Numbered from the stretch's first letter, positions 24,416 through 36,654 are shown. The stretch is DNA of 64,000 bases from Trileptium ribeirensis (GCA_030248225.1 JASANE010019190.1:1-64000), one strand, 5' to 3'. Notes: a model not told the origin generated them from the letters alone. Numbers and translations: made by a program.

Positions 24416-27400
24416 ATATGTATATATATATATGTATATGCATATATATATATAAATTAAAATATATATTACATATATATAGGTTAATATTTATAGTTAA
24501 TAAAATATATTAAATATAGTCTATATATTAAAAACCTATATAGCTTTTTCTGCACGCCGAATACAATGGTTTGGTTATTTAGAGTACGGCGTGTATATTT
24601 CCTACGTTTTCATATGTTTTTGATAGGTTTAAGGTCAACTACGGATTTCCAGAATATAGTGTGTCTTCAGTAGTTTAATTACTTATTGTGTATAGGACAG
24701 CAAGAATAGTCTTTTATAGGGTTTTGGCATGCTGAATACAGTCGTTCGTTCATCTAGAGATCATCATGCATATTTATGCCGTTTCCGAGTTTTTTTCAGC
24801 GAGGTTTTATGTTTTTCAATGGTTTCAGTGTTACAGAGGTTTTAGGGGCGTATACGCATGGAACACAACCTGCTACAGGTGATTACTCAATGCGATAACG
24901 TATAAATGAAACCACGCTTGCTCCATATCACCTCGCATGTGAGATACTACTTTTCCTGCGTTATTATGTAGCGATGCATTTAGCACAATAATAGATGTTT
25001 CTGTTCGTAGGTTCAATATGACTGAACGCTTCCACTTGTGATTGATTGGTGATATTTTATCAGGTCTTAACCGGTGTCATAATGTGTTAAGTATATAACT
25101 AATGCATTAATTCATGAAGTCCACTCCGCTTATAAATATTGATGTTCTGGTGCAATAAAATTTTTAGGTCCTGTCCGCTTGTTACGCTGTTGGACTTGCT
25201 GTGCCGAAAGCTAATCATCTAGTTACGATCTTCGTATCGCTGTAAGAGCTGTTTTTACTATAAAGTTTTTAATTACCACTTATGTATTTTGACGACGTTA
25301 CCCGTATGCGGCGACAGAACTTTCGCAGCTGTCTTAAGTTGTAGAGTTTTATCTTCGCTTACAAAATATAGTCTGTTTGTAAAAATTAATATGTGCTCAA
25401 ATTGTTGGTAATTATGTGCATAGAAAGAATACACCCCAGGAGTCCATAGCCAGTATATAATCCTATCGTTTTGTTACAGTTTCAATGGTTAATATAGGTA
25501 TAAGAACTGATTTGGGGTTAGCGCAGTGTGAAAACCGTAAGTTGTTTAGCTATTGAAAACGTATGTATCGCAATTGTTTTTTAACTTTTGCGCGAACCTC
25601 GGTATTGTTTCAGTGATTATATATAACCTATATGATGTCATCGCCCTATATTATATCAAACCAGTGCGGTATTTTTTGGCACATTTTCGTTGCAATATAC
25701 AATGAAAGACAGAACACCGAACGACATTATATAATTACTTTCGTGTGTGGTTCAGTAATATTTGCAGTATAGCTATTAACTATCTGACTCCGGTATGTTG
25801 CCTCCGCGAACAATGGAGATAGAATTAATTTTGGGTGTTAAACTGCGAATTGTACTGTAACGCTTGCAATGCAGCTATTCTTACTCCGATTTACTTGATC
25901 TCTGTTTTTTCTTAAAACGTATTTACTGAGAAAAACCGGGTGGAGTTTGAACAGATCACCGGTATAAAAAATAGCGAAAATTTCATTTTTGGCGGCCGTT
26001 TTCACTCGTAATCAATTCATCCGAATGGATTTCGACATCATTTGTGTTCCATGGTAAAAATGATAACGATGTGCCCTTTAATTGAATGGTAAGAGCTCCG
26101 GGCCCCATCTTCCGGGTCAAGATACCCAAAAACTGATTATGTTTTTTGTAGTAATCAGACCATACGGGTTTATAAACATTATACGTCTAAAGTACATCGA
26201 TTCAATGGGAGAAGATGGTTCGCCGGATAAGAAAAGATTTTCACAATCGTCAATTTTCCCAAAAATTTCTGCGGGGATGTTCGCGAGGCTTAAGGGGATA
26301 CATATGGCTTGAGGGTTGCCCAGTGTCATGCGGGTAGCTCTCCCTACCTCCTGTGGACACCTATGGAAATATTAGTATTTTGCAGCCCATATCTCGCAAC
26401 ACAGACTTTATATCGTATGCTCATCGAGATCAATAATTTTGCTGAATAACGATTTTTTGCGTGTCCAACTTGACTAAATTATAGCTATTCATGGGGTTCT
26501 AGGGTTTTGCAGTCGATGAACTCGATTTCCAGAATATGGTCTGTCTTCAGTGTTTGGTGATATATTCGGTTTTCAGACATTCCGAACTATCTGACTGTGT
26601 TTTTCTGTGCGCTAAATACGATGGTGGGTGAGCTGGATGCAATTATGCAACCCTCCAGAATCCAACACGACTGTACATACCTTTTCAACGGTTTTCACGG
26701 TGTTCATTGTCGACCGCCGGCGAACTCGTCTTACCGAAATAATTTAGTCTCTCCTCACTTATTTTGGTAATGCAATGCCTTCTGCTCTTTGGGTAAGCTG
26801 TTGTAGGTTTTATGACTCGTAGAACACGACGAGTATGTTCCTTAACTTGTATTAGACTGGAACTACAAGGGTTTCTGAGGTTTTAGGGTGGTATATACAT
26901 AAAACACAAATCCTGTTACAGATGGTTACAAACAAAGACGGCCATCCATAACAAAGCTCCCTCTGTCTTACCTTCGATTTCAAGATGCAAATATATCTAA
27001 TGACTTCTGAACCGAAAATGATAACACTTTTTTCAGTTGATCACTGTTCGCTTATATTTATCATTTTACTGAAGCGGATCGAGTGGAGTTTCCACTGGCG
27101 GCGATAGAGGGCAAAAACGTGAAAATTTCTTCTTGCCTGTCTCTGTCAATCATCACTCATCTTCAGGTGATAATTTTTGATGATTTTTTGTTCGATAGCG
27201 AAGGTGATGTCGATATACTCTTCAGTAGAACGCAGTACGAGTCATATTTCGAATCAAAATGGCATGAAACAGGTTTTAAGGGTTCTTTGCAAATATGGCC
27301 GTACAGGTACCAGTGTTTTGCAGCCATTATATCGCGACATAGATTTTGCATCAAAAAATGGAGTCCACAAGGTCTATTGGACATTGCTAAACATAACTTT

Positions 27401-30400
27401 TTGTGATACCGCTCCTTGCACTGCTGTGTTCCCGAATATGGTTTGTAGACCCATTGCCAGTAATACCGATTTTTAAAATTTCGGCATGTTTTTACCTTGT
27501 TACGAATGCTTATTGTTTTATCAAGCACGATGAATAATGATGATTTTATTAGATAGAGTACAACTCTTGGCTATATTATACCTGTTCATAGAGTGTAAAT
27601 GGTTTTACGGTCATCGAACCCGAATTCCGAAATGTAAGTAGTCTGTTTTCATTTATTTTGTTATTTTTGAGTGTCGGGCATCAAGAATTGTCTATATATA
27701 GGTTTTCCAAGAGCTGCATACGATGATTTGGTTATTTAGAAACCAGCACAAATATTTAATGCTTTGTCAGTATTGTTTTGGATGAATTTAGGGTCGACGA
27801 GGTTTTATCGATTTGAAAGAGTTCAGATTTTCAGAGATTTTAGGGTGGTATATAAATCAAACACAGCCTGTTACAGGTGATTATGCAGAATCACGATTTA
27901 TAAGCGAAACCACATTCTCTCGGTTTCGCCCTCTCATGCGAAATGCTAATTATGCTTTCCTGTATTTTGTCAAGCTAAAATGTGTGCATAACTTAAACGA
28001 TAATGTTAATATTCTGTGAATTCCCCCTTAATAATATTGGCCCAACGTTTTTAATATAGCTTAAAGCGTAATTTTTATAAAAAATGTATATTTTCTTGTT
28101 TCATAGAGTCTACTGCCGAAGTCTATTCACATTTGTGCCATACATTTTCGAGCTATTTGGCGGTCGAGACGAATTCATTTCGCACATGGAGTATCGTATT
28201 CGTCGTTTAGAACTAGCACAAGGCTTATGCATTTTGTGCAAATGCTTTGGATCGGTCAAATTGTCGAGGTAAGTGTTTCTTATCAAGTCTGATTATTCGA
28301 GAATTCATGCCTTTTTGCCAAAGTAAACAAACGACGTATATCACCATACGCACCGTACGTCATATTCACCATCGGTTGTCAGCTATTCTTGTCTCTAGCT
28401 ACAGAAATAGTTGCTGTTGTGTTGGCACTGCCTTTTTCGAATATGTAATAGTCATCGCTTAATATTTATTTCTTTGTCGCATTATAGGTGCTAAGGCTGG
28501 TCAAATCCTGCATTCTTTAACTTTGCCGTGACGAATGATCTATCATGTATGTGAGCTAAAAAATAATCATGTCCGTAACAGTGTGCTATATTTTGGGAAC
28601 ACTATACATACTTCGCGAAATATCATCAAGTTGTTTTTTATGAAATCGGATTTAGACGAACCAAGGATTCGTCGCCCACATTAGTTTTGCTTGACTTTAC
28701 TTATTTTATGTGGTTGCCCCACCTAAGATGTATTGCGGCTGACAAATGCTATATATAACAATATGTTAAATTAGTTGAACTATTCTGTATGTGACTAATC
28801 TATGCTGACTTTGGCTTAACTTGATTATTTTGTAATTGCGATATCATTTTGCACTTCTTGCGCAATGCATATGATTTTTTCGTATATATTCGATGATAAT
28901 TCCACTGTACTGCCAGAACATAAAGTGATTGACACAACCTAAAGTTTGTACTGTTTGCTGTTCTAGATTTTCAATCGATGTTATATGTTGGTTAATCTAC
29001 CAGCACGCAATCATTCGTACTCTTCGCAATTTTATCTTTACAATTTTGAATGTTGGCGGCGTTGTCGACACTTTTAGTTTGGTTGAAGTTCGTTTTATTT
29101 TCGTAGTTTAGTAGAGTTGTCCAATATTTTTCTACTTAAATTTAGTTTAAGTTCGGTCGTTGGTTATCGAAATAATTGGAACGGCGCGAGCGGAGTTTTC
29201 ACTGAATGCGCTAGGGGGAAAACCTTGAAAATTTCTTTTTTTCTTTGTCGCTGTGATTCATAACTCATTTTCGGATGGACGGATTTCGACAAATTTTCCG
29301 TTCGGTAGCAAATGTGATGACGATGTACCCTTCAGTTGGACGTGAGCAGTTTGAACCCCAATTTCCGGGTCAAAATTGCAAAAAACGGGTTTGCCAAAAT
29401 CTGGTCATACGGGTACCGGTGTTTTGCAGGCCACATCTCTCGACATAGTCTTCGCGTCGAAAAATGGAACAATAATTTGAAATCAGCTCATTGAAATTTC
29501 TTTCCTGGCCTCGACTTTTTTGTGAGATCACTCCCTGGGCCAGAATATGGGTCGTGGACCCTTTGCCATGAATAAGGATTTTTCAATTTTAGCAAATTTA
29601 TTACTTGTCTTTCTACTTTGCAATGAGTGTCTCTTAGGTTATCGCGCTCGTTGAATACGACGGTTTTGCTATTAAGAGTCCAACCTGACTGTATTAAATG
29701 TTCTAATGGGATCTAGAGGGGTTTTAGGGTGCATAAACGCGATTTCCAAAATATGGCGCGTTTTCATTTGTGAGATTATGTATTGCATACAGGGCATCAA
29801 AAATGGTCTATATGTATATGTATGTATTATATATATATATGTATTTTAAAGGCTGAGTACAATGATTTGGTTATCCCGAGCCCAGCTTGCATATTTCATG
29901 GGTTATCAATGGGTTTAGGGTCAATGAATCCGATTTCCAGAAAATAGTCTGTTTTCAGTAGTTTGGTTATGTATTGTGTAAAGGGCAGCGATAATTATCT
30001 CTATATAGGTTTTTGGCATGCTGAATGCAATGATTCGTTTATCTAGGGACCAGAACCTTTATTTCATGGCGTTTCAGGGGTTTTAAGTGGGTTTAGGCTC
30101 AATGAATCCGATTTTCAGAATATCATGTCTTCAGTGGCTAATGCTAATGAAAATTACCGCTGTAAACAGCAATGCGGTGGGCGTTACCAACTTTTTCATT
30201 TCAGCCCGTAGGAGGTTCACAGTGGTAATTAGAGCCACAAGTGGCCTCCTGGCGATCGGTCATTTTTGCACGTATGGTACTCAATTTACAGACCCCGTGG
30301 GTGTGGAAGGATAAGTCAAAGTCACCCTAGTCCTGGTTCAACACACGACCTTACAATCTATAATCCAACGTTCTATCTAGCAATTGGGTCTTTACTATGT

Positions 30401-33400
30401 ATACTGAGAATAAATTATATATAATATTATGAGTAGTAATCGTAGTTGATTAATTTACTAGTTTCTTCAGGCCAATATTTATAGTCATTCAGATATTTTC
30501 GACTGACCGAATTTGCCACCACTATTTCGCTATTGAAATAGCCGTTGAATTTTCATTGTTTCAGCAACCATATATTTGGATTGCTGCGATTATCAATTTG
30601 ATTTCGACATTAGCTGCTGTATATGCGGTTGCTTTGTTGAAGAACTTACTTACTGTAAGTATAGCTATTAATTTTTGTTTTATTCAGCGTACGACTGCGG
30701 TACACAGTACATTCTGGCTCACTGATTGTCGTTTTACAAGAGCCATACACGTATGGATTTTACAAATTAACATTTCCGAAGGACCACTTTTACCAGCTTT
30801 GAAAAATCGTTGATATAGGCTTATATAATGGAGGCAGCTCCCAACCATCCCCCTTTGGTTACTAGTTGTTTTCTTTTTCGCTGTATATATAGTATACTCA
30901 AATATATAATTGAGCGAAACTGATTACATTTTTATTGCAATTTACTTAATTAATTAAATGCAATATTTTTATTTTACTGATTACATTTTATTTTTTATAT
31001 CTTTTATTTTCAACAAAATTTTAAATTGTATACCTACAAACGGAATTAACGCATAGACACAGAAGTTTTTTTTATTTTTTGACGGAGCCGCAAAATTGTA
31101 CTAATAGGTGACATATTTATAATGTGAGCTTTTTTGCTACCGGTTACATCCACGGTATTATTTGCAATGGTAAAAAAACCCCATAGTGTACTGAGCAGAA
31201 GTGGTTAGTAATATCAGGGTAGCAGCGAAATTTGTTAACGATAAAACCTTGAAATTATACTTTTGTACAACACGATAGTTAACTTAATAAAAATTATACT
31301 TTTGGTCAAGTATAATTTTTATTTGTAACTAGCTTTGGTCCGTAGGTACACAAATTTTGGTGAAATCAAGTTTTTTATTAAGCAGTTCTAAGTGCATGGT
31401 AACTATGTGTATCATTTTGTTCCGTTTAACACTTTCGGTATGATGAATTTAACAGGCAGAAGCTGAAACCGTTAATCGAGAATAATTCCAATTAGGAATA
31501 TCATTACTACCCTGATACTAATAATTCTAATAATGATTAATGCTCAATATAAAAGATCGCCCGACTGGTAGTTCGTGAGCAAATCAACAAAAAGTAAATT
31601 ATGTAATAAAAATTTAAATGATTTTGCAATACTAGCGATCAATTTGTTCAAGACCCGTTTAACCGGATAATGGTCTCTTATGGCGAGTGCTGAATATTAT
31701 ATTTTTTGCTTTTTTATAACTGGTTTTGATTTAAACAATGATTTTTATGTTAGTGTTTATTATTCAATATTACTTATTGTCGTAAACATATAATAGCAAT
31801 ATATAAATTACTGTTTTTCGAATCTGCAGTAAAAATATTGTTGCAGAATGTATGTTTTCAATGTTGTAGCGTTCCAACAGGTGTTTCTTTCTTCTTAGCC
31901 CATCAATGCATATTTATCCTACATAAAAGTGATATTTTTTCAGATGTTTTGGTAGTAATACCTAGGCGGAGTAAGAAAGCGGATACGACGGAGAAGTCGA
32001 TGCTATTGTTTAGCTAAATAAATAGTTATGTGTTTCTGCTTTCAGGAGCCTTTGGCAAAGTACCGTGCTCGAGAAATGCTGCACTCTGTCCATGCAATAT
32101 TGATTTTGTTCAATTTTCAACGCTTTGTGTGGGATATTTTAACAATCATTCCTGGAGTGCTGTCGTGCACAGCTGTTCTCAGCTACAATACCATCAGTAC
32201 ATGTAAGTTTTTTTTGCGAAATTCTAAAGTAGCACTATTCGTGTTTGTTCGGTATTTCATAGAGTGCCGTGGACGTGTTGTAGGCAGTAAATGCTACCCA
32301 GCACATTAAATCGACGTAACACTCGCGGTGAAGCCCTTAATGCACTGCGTATGACGATACTCTTGTGCAAACACCGTTTACATTAACATATTCGGCAGAT
32401 TTTGTTGTAATGCATGTCCGATAATGAAATTTCATGAATGTCTTGCTTGTCTGTGTTGGAGCCACTATTTTTTATGTGTTTAAGGGCTTTGATCCAGCTT
32501 GACTGACCGGGCTATGCAATGCGCAGAGGTTGCGACGTTGCTAGGAGCATGTCAGTGGCTATATTATCGATTTAGACTTAGGCTTAACTTTACAGTACCG
32601 ACGGGCTGCGTCGAAATAATGTATTTTCTTTTTACCCACTCATAAATTTATCGTTATTTGTATGGTTCAAATTGTCAAATTGATTCAAAATGCAGCAGGA
32701 TTTATTTGGGGATATTGTTTGTCTCTGTCTTTCTATGTCATTCGCTTTATAAAAATTATCACAAGCCGTGGAATAAATTTAAATGGCGGTCATTAACTAC
32801 TTATTTAACTGTTCTGCTGAAACAATCTTTTTGTTCGACTTTCCCAAAATAGAGTGCGGTTTTGATTATTACGTACTTTATGTTTTGTGTTTTTTGCGTT
32901 TGTTTTGAGATTTTCGCACGCAATTTAATATATACTAGCACCCGAGAAGAAAAATATCTTTTGGAATTTCGAGTTGTGTATGTCTATCCATCCAGGCTGC
33001 TGATTCCCGATGCGGTACTATTTGGACCTGGAAACAGAAAAACCTTTGTTATTTTCGTGTTGCATGTCTATTTATCTAGGCTACTGATTCACCAATGCAG
33101 TACTATTTGGACCCGAAAACAAAAATGCTGTTTGATTTTCGCGTTATGTGCATATCCATCCATGCTGCTGCTTCACTGCTGTGTTACTATTTGAACCTAA
33201 AAACATAGATGCTTGTTTTATTTTAGGTCTCCGTATCCCTGGTTTAGATTTAAAAGCAAATAAATTTTCACTATTTTAGTAATGTTTAGCATCGTTCTAA
33301 AGTTTTATAATACATATTACCATAGTTTTTCCAGCGTATTAGATGTATTATCAGGAAAACAAACAAAATTCCCGTGGTTTGTCTAATATTTTGCCACAGG

Positions 33401-34084
33401 TTAAGTGTTCTGAACCAAGATGAGCCAAAATCGCAAGATCATGTGTGTTCAATTTGATAAAATGATTTTTTTGTGTAAAGTACCGTAAAGCCTCAAATAT
33501 ACTTAATTAAACCCACTACATGGATATCTTAATTATTAGTCCTTACGTAACTGGTCGGTCTATCTCGCACAAAAATTGTGATATTATAGGATTCTACAAA
33601 CTACGTTTTTATTTAACTATTTCCATATGTTTATGCTTAATTTTCAGTTTACTACAATTTTGGCTTTATCATCGAGCTATTTCTTATTTCGACGATTTTA
33701 ACAGTGGTATTTCGTGTTGACAAAAATAACGCGTTATTCGACAAACATCCGCGGTGCTATCAAGCTGAAGCCAAAATTAGCAACAGCACCAATTTGAATA
33801 AGCCCGCTGCTTGCATGGAACAAGAAGCGACGATAGGGCAACAATCTGAATGTGTTTCTGCCAGTGGCAGTGGCACAACTTTGGAGTCAATCAGCGATGC
33901 ATCAACGACTTGTAGCAGTGCACACAGCGGTCTCCCAGATCGGAATGCTGTTAGCAATGACAGCGATATTAGTAATAACAATAATAGTAATTGCAATGGA
34001 ACTGTGAACGGATGTGGTCATAACCATTATTCGGTCGTTCCTGTCCGCTACAATGAACATGGTGTAGAAGCGTGGGTTGCTTAA
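17483..34084 (+). CDS. SLC51A: Organic solute transporter alpha-like protein (OST-alpha/SLC51A family), 8 exons, 420 aa
   Basis: Exons 17483-17555, 22674-22828, 25168-25241, 28107-28268, 28967-29081, 30565-30654, 32046-32202 and 33648-34084 join without a phase conflict into 1,263 nt. The predicted protein has a short extracellular N-terminus ([13 protein letters not shown], as in family members), seven hydrophobic helices (aa about 28-50, 70-92, 101-118, 158-188, 195-218, 230-255, 278-298), and ELFGG followed by a Cys-containing loop (LCILCKCFG, aa about 140-149), the hallmark of OST-alpha. A 120-residue Ser/Asn-rich cytosolic tail follows, longer than in vertebrates (whole protein about 340 aa). 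Known: OST-alpha pairs with a small single-pass beta subunit to move steroid and bile-acid-like anions across the basolateral membrane. The related TMEM184 proteins share the fold, but the Cys loop and N-terminus fit OST-alpha better. No beta subunit is seen here. Confidence 0.8.
18650..19190 (-). mobile_element. CR1-like RT C-terminal fragment, antisense in intron 1
   Basis: The minus strand from about 19180 downward encodes [26 protein letters not shown] and then, with several stops, a remnant around 18790-18770. These blocks are the usual C-terminal region of CR1/jockey-type RT proteins. A heavily decayed 3' fragment. Confidence 0.72.
20058..21030 (-). mobile_element. Second CR1-like RT fragment, antisense in intron 1
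   Basis: Minus strand from 21027 down: [34 protein letters not shown] in a shifted frame (about 20870), and [12 protein letters not shown]. Then come [32 protein letters not shown] and, after another shift near 20250, [14 protein letters not shown]. The order matches RT palm to C-terminus. At least three frame changes make it a relic of a different subfamily from the 11.5-14.6 kb copy. Confidence 0.8.
22674..22828 (+). CDS. OST-alpha-like exon 2 (helix 1 and start of helix 2)
   Basis: Acceptor TTTTCAG ends at 22673 and donor GTATGAG starts at 22829. Phase 1 in, phase 0 out. Encodes a hydrophobic helix ([20 protein letters not shown]) and a basic loop [10 protein letters not shown]. Confidence 0.8.
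23670..24960 (+). repeat. Dispersed repeat family R1, copy A (intron 2)
   Basis: Starts with GAGTGGAGTTTCCACTGA, followed by a GTGAAAATCTC block. Further blocks are a TTTCGA segment, CTTCGGGGTCAAAGTGGC, a CGCTGGATTCGACGG segment, a TGGTCTATATATA segment and a final GAAACCACGCTTGCT. The internal TA-rich segment is expanded in this copy. No coding potential; probably a non-autonomous mobile element. Confidence 0.65.
24285..24490. repeat. TA-rich microsatellite inside R1 copy A
   Basis: About 200 bases of (TA)n interrupted by TTTA and TATG units. Other R1 copies have only a short TATATATA run at the same place, so it expanded after insertion. Confidence 0.8.
25168..25241 (+). CDS. OST-alpha-like exon 3 (helix 2)
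   Basis: A 74-base micro-exon between TTTTTAG and GTAAGAG, phase 0 in and 2 out, exactly what the flanking exons require. [18 protein letters not shown] matches the family pattern of a helix followed by Pro and a basic residue. Confidence 0.8.
25920..27000 (+). repeat. Dispersed repeat family R1, copy B (intron 3)
   Basis: Aligns with copy A by eye: GGGTGGAGTTTG, GCGAAAATTTC, TTCCGGGTCAAGATACC, then the ATGGGGTTCTAGGG and TTTTAGGGTGGTATATACAT segments. It lies 0.7 kb past exon 3. Confidence 0.6.
27060..27970 (+). repeat. Dispersed repeat family R1, copy C (intron 3)
   Basis: GAGTGGAGTTTCCACTGGC at 27079, GTGAAAATTTCTTCTTGCC, then the family's later blocks, ending with GAAACCACATTCTCTC near 27907. 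Copies B and C sit almost head to tail. Confidence 0.65.
28107..28268 (+). CDS. OST-alpha-like exon 4 (helix 3, GG motif and Cys loop)
   Basis: Acceptor TTTCATAG to 28106, donor AG|GTAAGTG at 28269; phase 2 in and 2 out. [12 protein letters not shown] and LCILCKCFG are the strongest family markers in the gene. Confidence 0.85.
28967..29081 (+). CDS. OST-alpha-like exon 5 (helix 4)
   Basis: Acceptor TTCTAG to 28966. Phase 2 in. Encodes [20 protein letters not shown] and ends in VVDTFSL. The donor TTG|GTTGAA at 29082 is weak; it was chosen because FSL followed by QQPYIW fits the family and gives phase 0. A later in-frame GTAGTT near 29101 is an alternative. Confidence 0.68.
29165..30130 (+). 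repeat. Dispersed repeat family R1, copy D (intron 5)
   Basis: GAGCGGAGTTTTCACTGA at 29189, TTGAAAATTTC, TTCCGGGTCAAAATTGC at 29367, GGTCTATATGTATATG at 29803, then two successive GTTTAGGGTCAATGAATCCG-type blocks. The end differs from the other copies. Confidence 0.65.
30565..30654 (+). CDS. OST-alpha-like exon 6 (helix 5)
   Basis: Thirty codons between TTTCAG and GTAAGT, phase 0 at both ends. Encodes [20 protein letters not shown]. Confidence 0.82.
32046..32202 (+). CDS. OST-alpha-like exon 7 (helix 6)
   Basis: Acceptor GCTTTCAG to 32045, donor AT|GTAAGT at 32203; phase 0 in and 1 out. Encodes [20 protein letters not shown] and a loop with VLSYNTIST. Confidence 0.82.
32945..33225. repeat. 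Three imperfect tandem units of about 88 bp (intron 7)
   Basis: Each unit has a TGTCTATCCATCCAGGCTGC-like segment, a TGATTC..GATGC segment and TACTATTTGGACC followed by AAAACA (copies near 32975, 33063 and 33149). Divergence between units is about 15-20 percent by eye. Confidence 0.65.
33648..34084 (+). CDS. OST-alpha-like exon 8 (helix 7 and cytosolic tail)
   Basis: Acceptor ATTTTCAG to 33647, phase 1 in. Helix 7 is [18 protein letters not shown], then a tail rich in Ser, Asn, Gln and Thr, ending at TAA 34082-34084. The tail is low-complexity and unlike vertebrate tails. Confidence 0.78.
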
Positions 34085-34157
34085 AGAAAAACACTATAAT
34101 ATGACTAATCGACTAATATGTCGAACTGCATAATAATTATTATTAAGTGAGAACTTT

Positions 34158-34163
34158 ATTAAA
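34158..34163 (+). terminator. Possible polyadenylation signal of the OST-alpha-like gene
   Basis: ATTAAA lies 74 bases after the stop codon. It is a common variant of the AATAAA signal; cleavage would fall some 15-25 bases on. Confidence 0.4.
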
Positions 34164-34439
34164 GCATAAATAGTTGCCTTATTTTTAATCTCAAATTTTC
34201 TTATTTTCGTGACAGGACTATAACATTACTTACTTTGTATAATTATTGTTTCCACTGTTAATAACATTTTGAACATTGACATTTATAGAGCATGGTTAGT
34301 GTTCCGGAATTACTGCGAAAATGTGCCTCTAAAGATAATCATTCCTTTAGGTTGTTTCAATCTTCAGGATGCCAAATCTAATCGGCTTTGAGTTTCACCG
34401 GACTTACATTGAGTCGTATTAAATTAGAATATTAATTCG

Positions 34440-34790
34440 ACGATTTGATTTAGAGTCCAGCACGAATATTTCATGTCTTTTCAGATGTTTTCAACGGGTT
34501 TAGGGTCAATAAACAAGATCGTCACAATATGTGTACTATGTCTTCAGTATTTTACTTTTGTATTGCGTACAGGGCATGAAGAATGTTTTATAAATAGGAT
34601 ACGATCGTATGGTTATCTAGAGACTAGAACAAATACTTTGTGCGTTTTCAGTTATTTACGATGTTTTAGGACAACGAAGTTTTATGGTTTCCACCGGGAT
34701 CAACGTAACAAAGGTCTTACTGTAGTATATACATTACACAAAATAACCACTTTATGAAACTTTTACCCTCTCTTGCGAGTTACTAGTTTA
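34440..34790 (+). repeat. Dispersed repeat family R1, copy E (3' part only)
   Basis: Begins at the TTTAGAGTCCAGCACGAATA block and ends near GAAACTTTTACCCTCTCTTGCG. The 5' half of the family is missing. Lies just after the OST-alpha-like gene. Confidence 0.55.
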
Positions 34791-35306
34791 TCTATTAATT
34801 TTTTATAATAATTATCTATTAATACTAGACCAGTCCACTTTTACACTTTACATTACTAATACCGTCACTAATATCATTAATACACCATAAATATGTTCTG
34901 TATGCGTGCATCCTGATAACCGTTAGTCAGAGTTACCTACTATAGTATAAGATTAGCGTGAGCTTACCAGTGATATACTATGGTTGCATATCTGTTATAA
35001 GTCCTAAATCATTTTTTGAATGTGTGTATATGCTCAGACACAACCGTAAACTGTTAGTCTGGTTGCAATGTTGAGGTACTTTTTGGTAACAATATTATTG
35101 TATTAGTTATAATTTGCACAATATTGACAATAGCTTAGGAAAGCATTTAAGCTGTGTAATATCGAACAAAGTTTATACTCATGTATATATTTATTTTCTC
35201 GACTGACGTGTAGTATTGTGAATTTTTGCCATTATTTGTACTCCTGTTCAGCAATTTGATCTTGGATATTCTTTTTTTATTTTACTACCCGGTACATAAT
35301 ACGTAC

Positions 35307-35472
35307 CTGGCCCTTCACAGGAGCGGGCAGAGGAACTCCAAGAATTTTCAAAGCTTCTTCAGAATATCGGTCCTCAGGTTTCCCCACGTCATATTTCCAG
35401 GTACGTTTTGGTTTCACCCAGGTAGTTTGAGATGACTTCGAAAATAATCGTCCCAAATAAAAACGGTAGTAA
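35307..35472 (-). CDS. Candidate internal exon of an unidentified minus-strand gene
   Basis: On the minus strand the frame reads YYRFYLGRLF, then TWVKPKRTWKYDVG, then YSEEALKILGVPLPAPVKGQ, and ends exactly at a strong donor CAG|GTACGT (donor bases 35306-35301). A plausible acceptor, AAGTTTAG, precedes it (35473-35474 are its AG complement), giving phase 2 in and 0 out. The mix of basic, aromatic and Pro residues looks protein-like, perhaps a small mitochondrial or ribosomal protein, but I cannot name it. No partner exon was found, so it could be a pseudogene fragment. Confidence 0.35.
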
Positions 35473-36654
35473 CTAAACTTTATACTGCTGCTTTTGTTTC
35501 GATTATTCACAACAGAAAATCTTAATTATAAACGACGCGCGGTTTTCTGAAATTTTCACCAGATATATAATATATGTTATAAAAAGCGTCAAAAAGACTA
35601 AGTAATAAGGCTTCCGCTAAGTTAACCTGGGGTGGGGTAAAATTTTTCAGCTAACAAGGAGGCACCCCCAGGATTTCTTAGTTGGAGCTGAAGGTTTCTA
35701 CGTGCACTTTAGATTCTATTGAAAGGCTAGGGCATGTAGTATATAATTTAATTTCTAAAAGCTCACTATTTCATTTTGGTATTTATCATCATTCTCATTT
35801 AAAATGTCTTTCATTTATTTTTGCTAAGGTTACTAACACTGTGTAGTAGCTGGTCGTTTTTGTACACTTAGACATCGTTTGCATACCACATATATGCTCA
35901 CAACTCTCAGTATGAGAGCATAATTGGTGATTAAATTCCTTTCTTGGTGGTAGTATAAACTAGAGAGTGGCCGATAGTGGACAGGACATTGGCTGGAGAT
36001 GATTTTATTATATTGCGATATCGAGATTTTATCTGTCGGATATGGATGATTTGGCCATTCGTAGGTTGTGCTGAAGAATATTAAAATCTTCCTTGCAATC
36101 CCCTTATCCTGTGCCTGAGCTTAATCCTATGATTAGGCTGGGGGATTCTGGGAAAACCCGAATATTTTATTGCCGTTTTGTCAACATATTCTCAAGAAGG
36201 TTTTTACATTTTAACGATGGAGCCAAATCGGATAGAAGTGTGGACTGGACTTGTTGGTTCTAACGTTCAACGTGGGATCCGGTGCGAGCATCGGTAATGT
36301 ATGTATACCCTATGTTATTGCACAATCTATTTTGTACGTGTCATATATATTGTTTTTTTTTGTTTTTCATGAATTATTGTACAAAACTACAGTATTTTAT
36401 TCTTGCTATTACAGCTTGCCATTTTACTTGTTTTATTCCAATATACACATACATACTTATGTAACCTATTTGTTGTATGTACTTGTTCATATTTTTTCGG
36501 ACGTAGTTCTTGATCTATTTTTTCGAATACATTATATATGGTCGTGTATATAAATAGAAATGGTTTTAATCGAAGATACTTTGTTTTTACTTTTATTTTT
36601 ATATCCATTGTGAGTCAAACATGTGCTCAGTGTAGTGGAGTTGTGTTTTCTAAT

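Noticed and set aside
30160..30360. tRNA-like segment with TGGTTCAACACACGACC
   Set aside because: No acceptor, D or anticodon stem could be paired with it.
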